Assembly: GCA_019683855.1 (NCBI GenBank)
Contig: JADGHP010000002.1
Location: forward strand, 1 to 39,615
DNA length: 39,615 nucleotides
Direction: 5' to 3'
Origin: Thermoleophilia bacterium
GTDB taxonomy: Bacteria > Actinomycetota > Thermoleophilia > Gaiellales > Gaiellaceae
The notes below the pieces were generated by a model. The model was not told the DNA's origin, made no database searches, and saw only the letters and a program-made list of their open reading frames with translations. Of the stretch, positions 1-8,099 are shown piece after piece (position 1 is the stretch's first letter; each line of letters opens with the position of its first letter). The translations under genes were made by a program, and so were the position numbers.

Positions 1-32
1 GCTCAAGCGTAGACCGGCGGAGGCGGCGGGCG

Positions 33-425
33 CTATTCGCCCGCCAGCTCGTCCGCGAGCAGCGCGAGCGCGAAGCTCCGCCACGCGAGCTCCGGCTCGT
101 CGCGCAGCGCGTCGAGCGCGGCGAGAACGCCGGGGAGCCCCTCGGCGGGGCCGGCGAGGGCGTCGAGCGCGCGGCCGAGCTGGTCGCGCCGCTCCGGCGT
201 GTCGAGCTCGCCCCCGAGCCGCTCGGCGGCGATCGAGTCCAGGCCGAGGTCGCGCTGCGGGTCTCCGCCGGCGGCGAGGACGAACATCGCGCGGCGCCGC
301 GCCGCGTTCAGCTCCGGCTCGGGGATCTCGACCCGCTCGCGGACGAGCCACGCGAGCACGACGAGGAGATCGCCGGACCGCGGGTCGAGGCCGGACGCCT
401 CGAGCTGCTCGAGCCGCTCGCGCAC
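33..425 (-). CDS. Hypothetical protein, 130 aa
   Basis: I do not recognise a family. The product is rich in Leu, Ala, Arg and Glu, is probably all-helical and soluble, and ends in an acidic tail (ADELAGE). No signal peptide or membrane segment is visible. It follows the aminotransferase gene on the same strand by about 50 nt. A TTG start at 440 is possible, but GTG at 425 is preferred because a TACGCT -10 box (432-437) lies 6 nt upstream, the leaderless arrangement seen at many other genes here. It may be expressed independently of the upstream gene. Reality as a gene is likely but unproven; function unknown. Confidence 0.5.
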   Translation of the reverse strand: MRERLEQLEASGLDPRSGDLLVVLAWLVRERVEIPEPELNAARRRAMFVLAAGGDPQRDLGLDSIAAERLGGELDTPERRDQLGRALDALAGPAEGLPGVLAALDALRDEPELAWRSFALALLADELAGE

Positions 426-431
426 GGCGCG

Positions 432-437
432 AGCGTA
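432..437 (-). promoter_or_regulatory. Putative leaderless -10 box
   Basis: TACGCT on the minus strand, 6 nt before the GTG at 425. It matches the TANNNT boxes found the same distance from several other starts in the window. No convincing -35 was identified. Confidence 0.4.
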
Positions 438-474
438 CAAGGCGGCGGGCCGGGCGGCGCGGGAGCCGCGCCGT

Positions 475-1830
475 CTACCCCAGGTAGTACTCGTCGGCGA
501 TCGCGAGCGCGTCGTCGAGGATCGTCAGCCCCTCCTCGAGCTCCTCGTGCGTGATCGTGAGCGGCGGGCAGATCATGATCACGTTCCAGTGCGTCATCAG
601 GTAGAGGCCGCGCTCGAGCGCCGCCTTCGCCAGCCGCGTCACCGGCGCCGCCGCCTCGCCGCCCGCGTTGAAGGGGACGAGCGGCTCGCGGGTCTCGCGG
701 TTGCGCACGAGCTCGAGCCCCCAGAAGCAGCCGAGCCCGCGCACCTCGCCGATGGAGGGGTGCCGCTCGGCGAGCGCGTGCAGCTTCTCGCGGAACACCT
801 CTCCCATGGCGGCTGCGTGCTCGACGATCCCCTCCTCGCGGAACGCCTCGATCGAGGCGACGGCGACGGCGCACGCGAGCGGGTGGCCGCTGTAGGTGAG
901 GCCGCCGGCGAAGAACTTGTCGCGCACCCACTCGGCGATCGGCTCGCGCACCGCCATCGCCCCGAGCGGGACGTAGCCCGAGTTGATCCCTTTCGCCATC
1001 GTGATGATGTCGGGGACGACGCCCCAGTTGTCGACGGCGAACCACTTGCCGGTGCGGCCGAAGCCGGCCATCACCTCGTCGGCGATCAGGACGATTCCGT
1101 AGCGGTCGCAGACCTCGCGGATCGATTCCAGGTAGCCGTCGGGCGGGACGATGATGCCGTTCGTCCCGGTCACCGTCTCGAGGATGACCGCCGCGACGGT
1201 GTGCGGGCCCTCGTACTGGAGGATCTCCTCCAGGTGCGGTGCGCCCGTGCAGACAGGGCAGGGATCCGGGTGACCGGCGGGGCAGCGGTACGTGTACGGG
1301 TCGAGCATGCGCACCACCCCGGGGATCCCAGGCTCCGCCGGCCAGCGCCGCGGGTCGCCGGTGAGCGTGATCGCGCCCGCGGTCGCGCCGTGGTAGCTGC
1401 GGTAGCGGGCGATCACCTTGTGGCGGCCCGTGTACCAGCGCGCGAGCTTGATCGCGTTCTCGTTCGCCTCGGCGCCGCCGTTCGTGAAGAACGCCATCGA
1501 GATGTCGCCGGGCGTGATCTCCGCCAGCAGGCGCGCCAGCGTCGAGCGCGGCTCGGTCGCCATCGGCGGGCCGATCGTGCACAGCTTCTCGGCCTGCTCC
1601 TTGATCGCGGCGACGAGGCGCGGGTGCTGGTGCCCGATCGAGACGTTGACGAGCTGCGACGCGAAGTCGAGGTAGCGCTTCCCGTCGTAGTCCCAGAAGT
1701 AGCGTCCCTCCGCGCCCGCCACCGGGATCGGGTCGATCGCGTTCTGCACCGACCAGGAGTGGAGGACGTAGCGCTTCGCGTCGTCGCGGACCTGCTGTCC
1801 GAGCTTCGGGTTCGTCTCGATGGTGGCCAT
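475..1830 (-). CDS. Class III PLP aminotransferase (beta-alanine/taurine--pyruvate type)
   Basis: A 451-aa fold-type I class III (omega) aminotransferase. NGGAEANENA is at 117-126, the PLP-binding Asp is in IADEVMAGFGRTG (D251) and the Schiff-base lysine is K280 in TMAKGINSG. Length and layout fit taurine-pyruvate or beta-alanine-pyruvate transaminases. A cysteine-rich insert (C183, C191, C194 around CPAGHPDPCPVC) lies in the middle. The gene diverges from a CoA-acylating semialdehyde dehydrogenase 53 bp away, which strongly suggests that it makes the semialdehyde the dehydrogenase consumes: beta-alanine to malonate semialdehyde, or 3-aminoisobutyrate to methylmalonate semialdehyde at the end of pyrimidine breakdown. 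ATG start with a TAGGCT -10 box 6 nt upstream and no Shine-Dalgarno. Exact amino donor is inferred from context only. Confidence 0.88.
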   Translation of the reverse strand: MATIETNPKLGQQVRDDAKRYVLHSWSVQNAIDPIPVAGAEGRYFWDYDGKRYLDFASQLVNVSIGHQHPRLVAAIKEQAEKLCTIGPPMATEPRSTLARLLAEITPGDISMAFFTNGGAEANENAIKLARWYTGRHKVIARYRSYHGATAGAITLTGDPRRWPAEPGIPGVVRMLDPYTYRCPAGHPDPCPVCTGAPHLEEILQYEGPHTVAAVILETVTGTNGIIVPPDGYLESIREVCDRYGIVLIADEVMAGFGRTGKWFAVDNWGVVPDIITMAKGINSGYVPLGAMAVREPIAEWVRDKFFAGGLTYSGHPLACAVAVASIEAFREEGIVEHAAAMGEVFREKLHALAERHPSIGEVRGLGCFWGLELVRNRETREPLVPFNAGGEAAAPVTRLAKAALERGLYLMTHWNVIMICPPLTITHEELEEGLTILDDALAIADEYYLG

Positions 1831-1836
1831 GGGGGG

Positions 1837-1842
1837 AGCCTA
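1837..1842 (-). promoter_or_regulatory. Putative leaderless -10 box of the aminotransferase
   Basis: TAGGCT on the minus strand, separated by six C residues from the ATG at 1830; no ribosome binding site could fit between. This supports a leaderless transcript. Confidence 0.5.
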
Positions 1843-1850
1843 GCGCGCGC

Positions 1851-1856
1851 TACGCT
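1851..1856 (+). promoter_or_regulatory. Putative -10 box of the semialdehyde dehydrogenase
   Basis: TACGCT, 27 nt before the ATG at 1884. Here a short leader with a GGGAGG ribosome binding site (1871-1876) is present. The two divergent -10 boxes (1837-1842 and 1851-1856) are only 8 nt apart, so the genes probably compete for or share promoter control. Confidence 0.4.
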
Positions 1857-1883
1857 CCTCTGGACACCCAGGGAGGCTTACAC

Positions 1884-3410
1884 ATGACCGAGCTCGCAAC
1901 CACTCCGGCCGAGGAGCAGGCCGGTGTCACCAGGATCAGCCACTGGATCGGCGGTCGCGTCGTGGCCGGCCGGTCGGGTCGGAGCGGCCCCGTCTACAAC
2001 CCCGCGACCGGCCGTCAGACGGGGGCGGTCGACTTCGCGACCGTGGAGGAGGTGGACGAGGCGGTCCAGGCGGCGAAGGCGGCGTTTCCGGAGTGGCGTG
2101 CCGTCTCGCTGGCGAAGCGGGCGGAGCTGTTCTTCCGGATCCGGGAGCTCGTGCACGAGCGGCGCGAGGAGATCGCGCGGATCCTCGTCTCCGAGCACGG
2201 CAAGGTGCTCTCGGACGCGCTCGGCGAGGTGACGCGCGGGCTCGAGGTGATCGAGTACTGCTGCGGCATCCCGAGCCTGCTCAAGAGCGAGTACTCCGAG
2301 CAAGCCTCCACGGGGATCGACGTCTACTCGATCCGTCAGCCGCTCGGCGTGGTGGCCGGCATCACGCCGTTCAACTTCCCGGCGATGGTGCCCATGTGGA
2401 TGTGGGCGCCGGCGATCGCGTGCGGGAACACGTTCGTGCTCAAGCCGTCGGAGAAGGACCCCTCGGCGTCGCTGTGGACGGCGGAGCTCTTGCAGGAGGC
2501 GGGGCTGCCGGACGGCGTGTTCAACGTCGTGATGGGAGACAAGGTGGCCGTCGACGCGGTGCTCGAGCACCCGGACATCGCCGCGGTGTCGTTCGTCGGC
2601 TCGACGCCGATCGCCCGCTACGTCTACGAGAAGGCGACCGCGAACGGGAAGCGCTGCCAGGCGCTCGGGGGCGCGAAGAACCACATGATCGTGCTCCCGG
2701 ACGCCGACATCGAGATGGCGGCCGACGCAGCCGTGTCCGCCGCGTACGGGTCGGCGGGCGAGCGCTGCATGGCCGTCTCGCTGGTGGTGGCGGTCGGCGA
2801 CGTGGCCGAGCCGCTGATCGAGGCGATCAAGGAGCGCATCCCGAGGGTGAAGGTCGGGGACGGGATGGATCCCGCCTCCGAGATGGGGCCGCTCGTCACC
2901 AAGGAGCATCGCGACCGGGTCGCCTCCTACGTCGAGGCCGCGCCGGCGGAGGGCGCGACGGTCGTCGTCGACGGCCGCGAGGGCGTGCCCGAGCAGGGCT
3001 TCTTCCTCAACCCGACCCTGCTCGACAACGTGACGCCCGGGATGCGCGCCTACGCGGACGAGATCTTCGGACCCGTGCTCGGGATCACGCGCGTCGCCAC
3101 CTACGAGGAGGCGGTGCGGCTCGTGAACGAGAACCCCTACGGGAACGGGACGGCGATCTTCACCCGCGACGGCGGCGTCGCCCGACGCTTCCAGTTCGAG
3201 GTGCAGGCGGGCATGGTCGGGATCAACGTCCCGATCCCCGTGCCGGTCGCCTACTACTCGTTCGGCGGCTGGAAGGCGTCGCTCTTCGGCGACCGCCACA
3301 TCTACGGGCCGGAGGGGATCGACTTCTACACCCGCGGCAAGGTCGTCACCTCCCGCTGGCCCGACCCGGCCACCTCGAAGGTCGATCTCGGCTTTCCGCA
3401 GACGCGCTGA
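1884..3410 (+). CDS. mmsA: CoA-acylating methylmalonate/malonate semialdehyde dehydrogenase
   Basis: A 508-aa ALDH-superfamily enzyme, full length for MmsA/IolA. TPFNFPAMVP at 161-170 is the typical MMSDH signature. The catalytic Cys is C295 in GERCMA. The usual ALDH glutamate motif is replaced by LGGAKNH (261-267), which is diagnostic of the CoA-dependent MMSDH branch that releases acyl-CoA and CO2 rather than free acid. It would convert malonate semialdehyde (from uracil via beta-alanine) to acetyl-CoA, and methylmalonate semialdehyde (from thymine or valine) to propionyl-CoA, with NAD+. ATG start has GGGAGG 7 nt upstream. It diverges from the class III aminotransferase, and the pair forms the tail of the pyrimidine pathway. 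Family assignment is very secure; the in vivo substrate is inferred. Confidence 0.95.
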   Translation: MTELATTPAEEQAGVTRISHWIGGRVVAGRSGRSGPVYNPATGRQTGAVDFATVEEVDEAVQAAKAAFPEWRAVSLAKRAELFFRIRELVHERREEIARILVSEHGKVLSDALGEVTRGLEVIEYCCGIPSLLKSEYSEQASTGIDVYSIRQPLGVVAGITPFNFPAMVPMWMWAPAIACGNTFVLKPSEKDPSASLWTAELLQEAGLPDGVFNVVMGDKVAVDAVLEHPDIAAVSFVGSTPIARYVYEKATANGKRCQALGGAKNHMIVLPDADIEMAADAAVSAAYGSAGERCMAVSLVVAVGDVAEPLIEAIKERIPRVKVGDGMDPASEMGPLVTKEHRDRVASYVEAAPAEGATVVVDGREGVPEQGFFLNPTLLDNVTPGMRAYADEIFGPVLGITRVATYEEAVRLVNENPYGNGTAIFTRDGGVARRFQFEVQAGMVGINVPIPVPVAYYSFGGWKASLFGDRHIYGPEGIDFYTRGKVVTSRWPDPATSKVDLGFPQTR

Positions 3411-3455
3411 CGCGTCCGTAGCGCCACCCGGCCGGTAGGCCCTACCGTCTCGTTC

Positions 3456-3488
3456 GGCCATGTCCGGTACCAGGTACCGGACATGGCC
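3456..3488. terminator. Perfect hairpin between convergent genes
   Basis: A perfect inverted repeat of 16-bp arms (GGCCATGTCCGGTACC and its complement) around a single A. It sits between the converging mmsA-like and codA-like genes and ends 1 nt before the codA stop codon. There is no U-tract, so it may be a bidirectional RNA-folding terminator or a REP-like element. Confidence 0.55.
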
Positions 3489-3489
3489 G

Positions 3490-4761
3490 CTAGGGACGAG
3501 GCGTCGGTGCGAAGGTCACCGGCTCGCCGAGCAGCGTCGTCCGCGCGGGCGTCGTCTCCGCGACGACGCGCCCGCGCCGGATCACCCACCGCCGCGGCGC
3601 GTGCAGCCGCATCACCTCGAGCGCGCTCGGCGCCTCGTAGACGACGAGGTCCGCCGGCTTGCCCTCCTCGATCCCGTACTCGTCCTCGACGCCGAGGGTG
3701 CGCGCCCCGCGCTCGGTCGCGCAGCGCAACATCTCCGGGATCTCCTCCAGCCCGCTCATGTACGTGAAGTGGAGGGCGAGCGACGCCGCCTCGACCATGT
3801 CGGCGCGGCCCATGAGGTACCAGGGGTCCATGATCACGTCGTTGCCGAGCGAGACGTTGACGCCGGCCGCGAGCAGCTCCTTGAGCTGCGCGAAGCCGCG
3901 CCGCTTCGGATAGACGTCGAGCCGCCCCTGGATGAGCGAGTTCGCGAACGGGTTGACGACGATGTTGATCCCGGCGCGGCGCAGGAACCCGTGCAGCTTC
4001 GAGGAGTAGTACGGCTCGTAGGAGCCCATCGCCGTGCAGTGCGACGCCGTCACGCGACCGCCGAGCCCGTGCTTGACCGTGTCGTCCGCCATCACCTCGA
4101 GGAAGCGCGAGCTCGGGTCGTCCGTCTCGTCGCAGTGCACGTCGATCCGGCGCGAGTAGCGCCGCGCGAGCTCGAAGACGCGATGCACCTCGCGCAGCCC
4201 GAGCTCCGCGGTCGGCTCGTAGTGTGGGATGCCGCCGACGCAGTCGACGCCGAGCCGGATCGCGTTCTCGAGCCGCTCCTCGTCGCCGTCGCGAGCGAAG
4301 ATCCCGTCCTGCGGGAACGCAGTCACCTGGATCGTGCAGAGGTCGGCGACCTCGTCCCGCAGCCGCAGCAGCCCGCGCACCATCGCCTCGTTCTCGCCGG
4401 ACACGTCGGCGTGGGCGCGGATGAAGAGCGTCCCCTGCGCGACCGACCAGCGGACAACCTCGTAGGCGCGCTCGAACACGTCCTGCTCGGTGAGGCTCGG
4501 CTTCAGCTCGCCCCAGACCTGGATCCCCTCGAGCAGGGTGCCGGACTCGTTCCAGCGCGGCCGCCCCGCCGTGAGTGACGCGTCGAGGTGGAGGTGGCAG
4601 TCGACGAGCGGCGGCGTGACGAGCCGCCCGTCCGCGTCGAGCTCGGCCGGCGCGTCCGCGTCGAGGCGCTCGCCGATCCGCGTCCAGCGCCCGTCCTCGG
4701 CGACGAGGTCGACGAGTCGCCCGTCGAGGAGGCGCGCGTTGCGCACGATCAGCCGGCTCAC
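3490..4761 (-). CDS. codA: Cytosine deaminase (CodA-type amidohydrolase)
   Basis: A 423-aa amidohydrolase aligning without shifts to E. coli CodA as I recall it (constant offset of 5). H56/H58 (CHLHLD) and H209 match the metal ligands, Q151 (FPQDGI) the substrate-amide contact, E212 (HCDETDD) the proton shuttle, H241 (ASHCTAM) and D308 (GND) the remaining metal-centre residues. E. coli D314, next to the metal Asp, is V309 here, so the substrate preference (cytosine, isocytosine or a related ring) may differ. Expected reaction is cytosine plus water to uracil plus ammonia in the cytoplasm, feeding the dihydropyrimidinase encoded further along. GTG at 4761 is chosen because a TAGACT -10 box lies 7 nt upstream and the N-terminus (SRLIVRNARLLDG) is where the family begins. 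The agmatinase-like gene diverges 18 bp away. Confidence 0.9.
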   Translation of the reverse strand: MSRLIVRNARLLDGRLVDLVAEDGRWTRIGERLDADAPAELDADGRLVTPPLVDCHLHLDASLTAGRPRWNESGTLLEGIQVWGELKPSLTEQDVFERAYEVVRWSVAQGTLFIRAHADVSGENEAMVRGLLRLRDEVADLCTIQVTAFPQDGIFARDGDEERLENAIRLGVDCVGGIPHYEPTAELGLREVHRVFELARRYSRRIDVHCDETDDPSSRFLEVMADDTVKHGLGGRVTASHCTAMGSYEPYYSSKLHGFLRRAGINIVVNPFANSLIQGRLDVYPKRRGFAQLKELLAAGVNVSLGNDVIMDPWYLMGRADMVEAASLALHFTYMSGLEEIPEMLRCATERGARTLGVEDEYGIEEGKPADLVVYEAPSALEVMRLHAPRRWVIRRGRVVAETTPARTTLLGEPVTFAPTPRP

Positions 4762-4768
4762 GTGTGCG

Positions 4769-4774
4769 AGTCTA
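4769..4774 (-). promoter_or_regulatory. Putative leaderless -10 box of codA-like gene
   Basis: TAGACT on the minus strand, 7 nt before the GTG at 4761. It lies in the 18-bp gap before the divergent ureohydrolase start (4780), so the two genes must have tightly interlocked control. Confidence 0.45.
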
Positions 4775-4779
4775 CGAAC

Positions 4780-5733
4780 GTGACCGGACCGCCGTACAGG
4801 CCCCTCGACGCCCAGGTGATCCCGCGCTTCGCGGGCATCCGCACCTTCATGCGCGCGCCGCACGTCACCGAGCTTACGGGCGTGGACGCCGTCGTCTACG
4901 GGATCCCGTTCGACACCGCCACGAGCTACCGCACGGGGCCGCGCTTCGGGCCGGAGGCGATTCGCTCCGCCTCGGCGCTGATCCGGCCGTACAACCCCGG
5001 CCTCGGCGTGAACGTCGTCGAGGCGCTCTCGATCGTCGACTACGGCGACCTGCCCGTGTCCCCCGGCGACACCGAGCGCACGTACCGCCAGGTGGAGGAG
5101 GCGCTCGCGCCGATCGTCGAGGCGGGCATCTTCCCGCTCGCGCTCGGCGGCGACCACGCGATCACGCTCGCCGAGCTGCGCGCGCTCGCCCGCCGGTACG
5201 GGCCGCTCGCCCTCGTCCAGCTCGACGCGCACGGCGACACCTGGGAGGAGTACTTCGGGCAGCGCTACTTCCACGGGACGACGTTCAAGCGGGCGCTCGA
5301 GGAGGGGCTCCTCGACCCGCAGCGGTCGGTCCAGGCCGGGATGCGCGGCTCGCTGTACGGCGCCGGGGACCTCGAGGCCGCCCGCGAGCTCGGCTTCACC
5401 GTCCTCTCCACCGACGAGCTGCGCGCGCTCGGGCCCTCGGGCTACGGCGAGCTCGTGCTGGGGAAGGCGGCGGGGCGGCCCGTCTTCTGCTCGTTCGACG
5501 TCGACGTGCTCGACCCGGCGTTCGCGCCCGGGACGGGAACGCCGGAGGTGGGCGGCCTCTCGACCGCCGAGGCGCTCGCCTTCCTGCGGGCGCTGCGCGG
5601 GATCGCGCTCGCGGGCGCGGACGTGGTCGAGGTGTCGCCGCCCTACGACGGGCCGGGGATGCAGACGGCGCTCGCGGCGGCGAACGTCGCCTACGAGCTG
5701 CTCGGCCTGCGGGCGCTCGGCGGTGCGCCGTGA
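4780..5733 (+). CDS. Agmatinase-family ureohydrolase
   Basis: A 317-aa arginase/agmatinase-fold enzyme that removes urea from a guanidino compound. The dinuclear metal ligands are present: H126 (LGGDHAI), D149/H151/D153 (LDAHGDTW) and D240/D242 (SFDVDVLDP). The loop WEEYFGQRYFHGTTF after DAHGD is like that of agmatinases and guanidinobutyrases. Start is GTG at 4780; the stop overlaps the next start (GTGA), so the deacetylase-fold gene is translationally coupled. Agmatine would give putrescine, fitting the polyamine/GABA operon 16 kb away, but 3-guanidinopropionate (giving beta-alanine), 4-guanidinobutyrate or another guanidine are equally allowed by the sequence. Family sure, substrate unknown. 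Confidence 0.88.
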   Translation: MTGPPYRPLDAQVIPRFAGIRTFMRAPHVTELTGVDAVVYGIPFDTATSYRTGPRFGPEAIRSASALIRPYNPGLGVNVVEALSIVDYGDLPVSPGDTERTYRQVEEALAPIVEAGIFPLALGGDHAITLAELRALARRYGPLALVQLDAHGDTWEEYFGQRYFHGTTFKRALEEGLLDPQRSVQAGMRGSLYGAGDLEAARELGFTVLSTDELRALGPSGYGELVLGKAAGRPVFCSFDVDVLDPAFAPGTGTPEVGGLSTAEALAFLRALRGIALAGADVVEVSPPYDGPGMQTALAAANVAYELLGLRALGGAP

Positions 5734-6575
5734 TCGAGGCCTGCCTCACCTTCGACGTCGACGCCGAGTCGCCCGTCCTCGCGGAGGGCGCTCGCCACGC
5801 GCGCAACCTCGGCGTCATGTCGCACCAGGCGTACGGCCCGCTCGTCGGCGTGCCGCGCATCCTCGACCTGCTGCGCGAGTACCACCTGCCGGCGACGTTC
5901 TTCGTGCCCGGCTTCACCGCCGACCGCTACCCGCAGACGGTCGAGGCGATCCTCGCCGCCGGCCACGAGGTCGGCCACCACTCGTACGCCCACCGCTCCC
6001 CGCTCGCCCAGAGCGAGGAGGAGGAGCGGGCCGACTTCGCGCGCGCCCTGGAGACGCTCCGCCGCCTCGGCGCCGAGGTGGAGGGGTTCCGCTGCCCGAG
6101 CTGGGAGCCCGGCTGGCGCACGCCGCAGATCGTCGCCGAGCACGGGCTCCTCTACGACTCGTCGCTGATGGACGCGGACAGGCCGTACCTGCTCGACACG
6201 GGCGCGGGGGAGATCGTCGAGCTCCCCGTGCACTGGGCGCTCGACGACTGGGAGCAGTACGCGTACCTCCCCGACCCGCCGTTCCGCTCCCCGATCGAGT
6301 CGCCCGCCAAGGTGCTCGACCTGTGGACGAGCGAGCTGGACGCGATGCGCCGCTACGACTGCCTGTTCGTCCTCACCTGCCATCCCTTCCTCTCCGGGCG
6401 GCCGCACCGCGTCGAGGTGCTCCGGCGGCTGATCGAGCACGCGCTCGCCGCCGGCGACGTCGCGTTCCGCCGCTGCCGCGACGTGGCGCGGAGAGCCCGC
6501 GCAGACGCGGACACCGAGCGGCGGGCGCTCGCGCCCGTCGCGGTCGACCCGGCCGTGTATCCCGAGCGGCCGTAG
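5730..6575 (+). CDS. Polysaccharide-deacetylase (NodB/CE4) fold hydrolase, PuuE/imidase-like
   Basis: A 281-aa single-domain CE4-fold protein with no signal peptide, so cytoplasmic. Motif 1 is TFDVD (D9, D11), motif 2 is HSYAH (H84, H88), motif 3 is FRCPSWEPGW and a C-terminal motif is TCHPFLSG. Cytoplasmic members of this fold include the allantoinase PuuE and cyclic imidases, so a C-N bond hydrolase acting on a ring amide is more likely than a cell-wall enzyme. The GTG overlaps the stop of the ureohydrolase, and an NCS1 permease follows by 70 nt, giving a small unit: take up, hydrolyse ring or amide, release urea. Sequence shows the fold and metal site; substrate is inferred. Confidence 0.8.
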   Translation: MIEACLTFDVDAESPVLAEGARHARNLGVMSHQAYGPLVGVPRILDLLREYHLPATFFVPGFTADRYPQTVEAILAAGHEVGHHSYAHRSPLAQSEEEERADFARALETLRRLGAEVEGFRCPSWEPGWRTPQIVAEHGLLYDSSLMDADRPYLLDTGAGEIVELPVHWALDDWEQYAYLPDPPFRSPIESPAKVLDLWTSELDAMRRYDCLFVLTCHPFLSGRPHRVEVLRRLIEHALAAGDVAFRRCRDVARRARADADTERRALAPVAVDPAVYPERP

Positions 6576-6645
6576 CACCCTCGACACCGTCCGCGCCGAC
6601 GCGCACAATCGGCGCAACTCCTCGCTGCGACAGGGAGGGAAGCGT

Positions 6646-8073
6646 ATGGAACAGGGAGCCCGCGAGCTGGCGGAGGCCGTCCAGCTCGACGAGCACGGCA
6701 TCGCGCCGATCCGGGCGGAGGATCGCACGTCGACGCCGTGGCAGCAGTTCTGGATCTGGGCGGGGGCGAACATCGCCCCGATCAACTGGGTGCTCGGGGC
6801 GCTCGGCATCGTGCTCGGGCTCAGCCTCGTGGAGACGATCGTCGTGCTCGTCGTCGGCAACGTCGTCGGCTGCGCGTTCTTCGGTCTCTTCTGCGTGATG
6901 GGCCACCGCACCGGCGTCAACCAGATGGTGCTCTCGCGCGCCGCGTTCGGCCGGCGCGGCGCCTACCTGCCCGCCGCCGCCCAGCTGCTGATGACGATGG
7001 GCTGGCTGGGGGTCAACACGTGGGTGGTGCTCGACCTCGTGCTCGGGATCTTCAAGCACATGGGCTACGACCACCCAGGCACGGGCACGAAGTACGCCGT
7101 CGGGATCGGGATCATGGCGGTGCAGGTCGTGATCGCGATCGTCGGCTTCTACCTCATCCAGGCCTTCGAGAAGGTCACGGTGCCGCTCGCCGGGCTGATC
7201 GTGCTCGCAATGAGCGGGCTCGCCTGGACGAAGGTGGACGTCGTCTGGACGCACTCGACCGCGCACGGCGCCGACAAGGTGACGGCGATTACGCAGCTCC
7301 TGACCGCGATCGGCGTCGGCTGGGGGATCACGTGGCTCACGTGGTCGTCGGACTACACCCGCTTCATCGAGCCGGGGACGCCCGACCGGAAGGTGTTCTG
7401 GACGACGTGGTCGGCGATCCTCATCCCCACGGTGTGGCTCGGCTTCCTCGGAGCCTCGATCGCGAGCTCGGGGACGGACGCGGATCCCGCCGACCTCGTC
7501 TCGGCTGCGTTCGGGGCGGCGTCGGTGCCGATCCTCTTCCTCGTCATGCACGGCCCGGTGGCGACGAACATCCTCAACCTGTACTCGGCGACGCTCGCCG
7601 CGCTCTCGCTCGACGTGAAGGCGGCTCGCTGGAAGGTGAGCGTCGTCGTCTCGATCGTCGGCACCGGGGCGCTCGTCTGGTTCATCGAGTCGGAGAGCTG
7701 GGCGAAGCGGTTCGACCAGTGGCTCGCCTCCGTCGTGCTCTGGATCTCCGCGTGGGCCGGCGTGATGTTCGTCGACTACATCGTCTTCCGGCGCGGCAAG
7801 ATCGACGTGGACGCGCTCTACGCGGCACCCGCGTCGTCGATCTACGGCGACGTCAACTGGGCGGCGGTGATCGGGATGCTCGCCGGCGTCGTCGCCGGGT
7901 GGGCGTGGGGCTACGGCCTCGTCGGCTTCCTGCAGGGGCCGATCGCGAAGGCCACCCACAACGTCGACATCTCGTGGCTGACCGGCTTCGGCGTGGCCGC
8001 GATCCTCTACTACCTGCTGCGTCCGCTGCTCGGAAGGGAGTCGCAGCCGACGCAGGCGCCGACGACGGTGTAG
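6646..8073 (+). CDS. NCS1-family nucleobase/allantoin/hydantoin permease
   Basis: A 475-aa integral membrane protein with about 12 hydrophobic helices. The N-terminal WQQFWIWAGANIAPINWVLG and the following LSLVETIVVLVVGNVVG are typical of NCS1 cation:nucleobase symporters (CodB, PucI, Mhp1). The start is ATG with a good GGGAGGG ribosome binding site. It follows the CE4-fold gene on the same strand, with a possible CACAAT -10 in the gap, and is close to the cytosine deaminase. It most likely brings cytosine, uracil, allantoin or a hydantoin into the cell. Specificity cannot be read from the sequence alone. Confidence 0.88.
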   Translation: MEQGARELAEAVQLDEHGIAPIRAEDRTSTPWQQFWIWAGANIAPINWVLGALGIVLGLSLVETIVVLVVGNVVGCAFFGLFCVMGHRTGVNQMVLSRAAFGRRGAYLPAAAQLLMTMGWLGVNTWVVLDLVLGIFKHMGYDHPGTGTKYAVGIGIMAVQVVIAIVGFYLIQAFEKVTVPLAGLIVLAMSGLAWTKVDVVWTHSTAHGADKVTAITQLLTAIGVGWGITWLTWSSDYTRFIEPGTPDRKVFWTTWSAILIPTVWLGFLGASIASSGTDADPADLVSAAFGAASVPILFLVMHGPVATNILNLYSATLAALSLDVKAARWKVSVVVSIVGTGALVWFIESESWAKRFDQWLASVVLWISAWAGVMFVDYIVFRRGKIDVDALYAAPASSIYGDVNWAAVIGMLAGVVAGWAWGYGLVGFLQGPIAKATHNVDISWLTGFGVAAILYYLLRPLLGRESQPTQAPTTV

Positions 8074-8099
8074 CGCCGAGCGCGCGACGCTCCGCTGAC

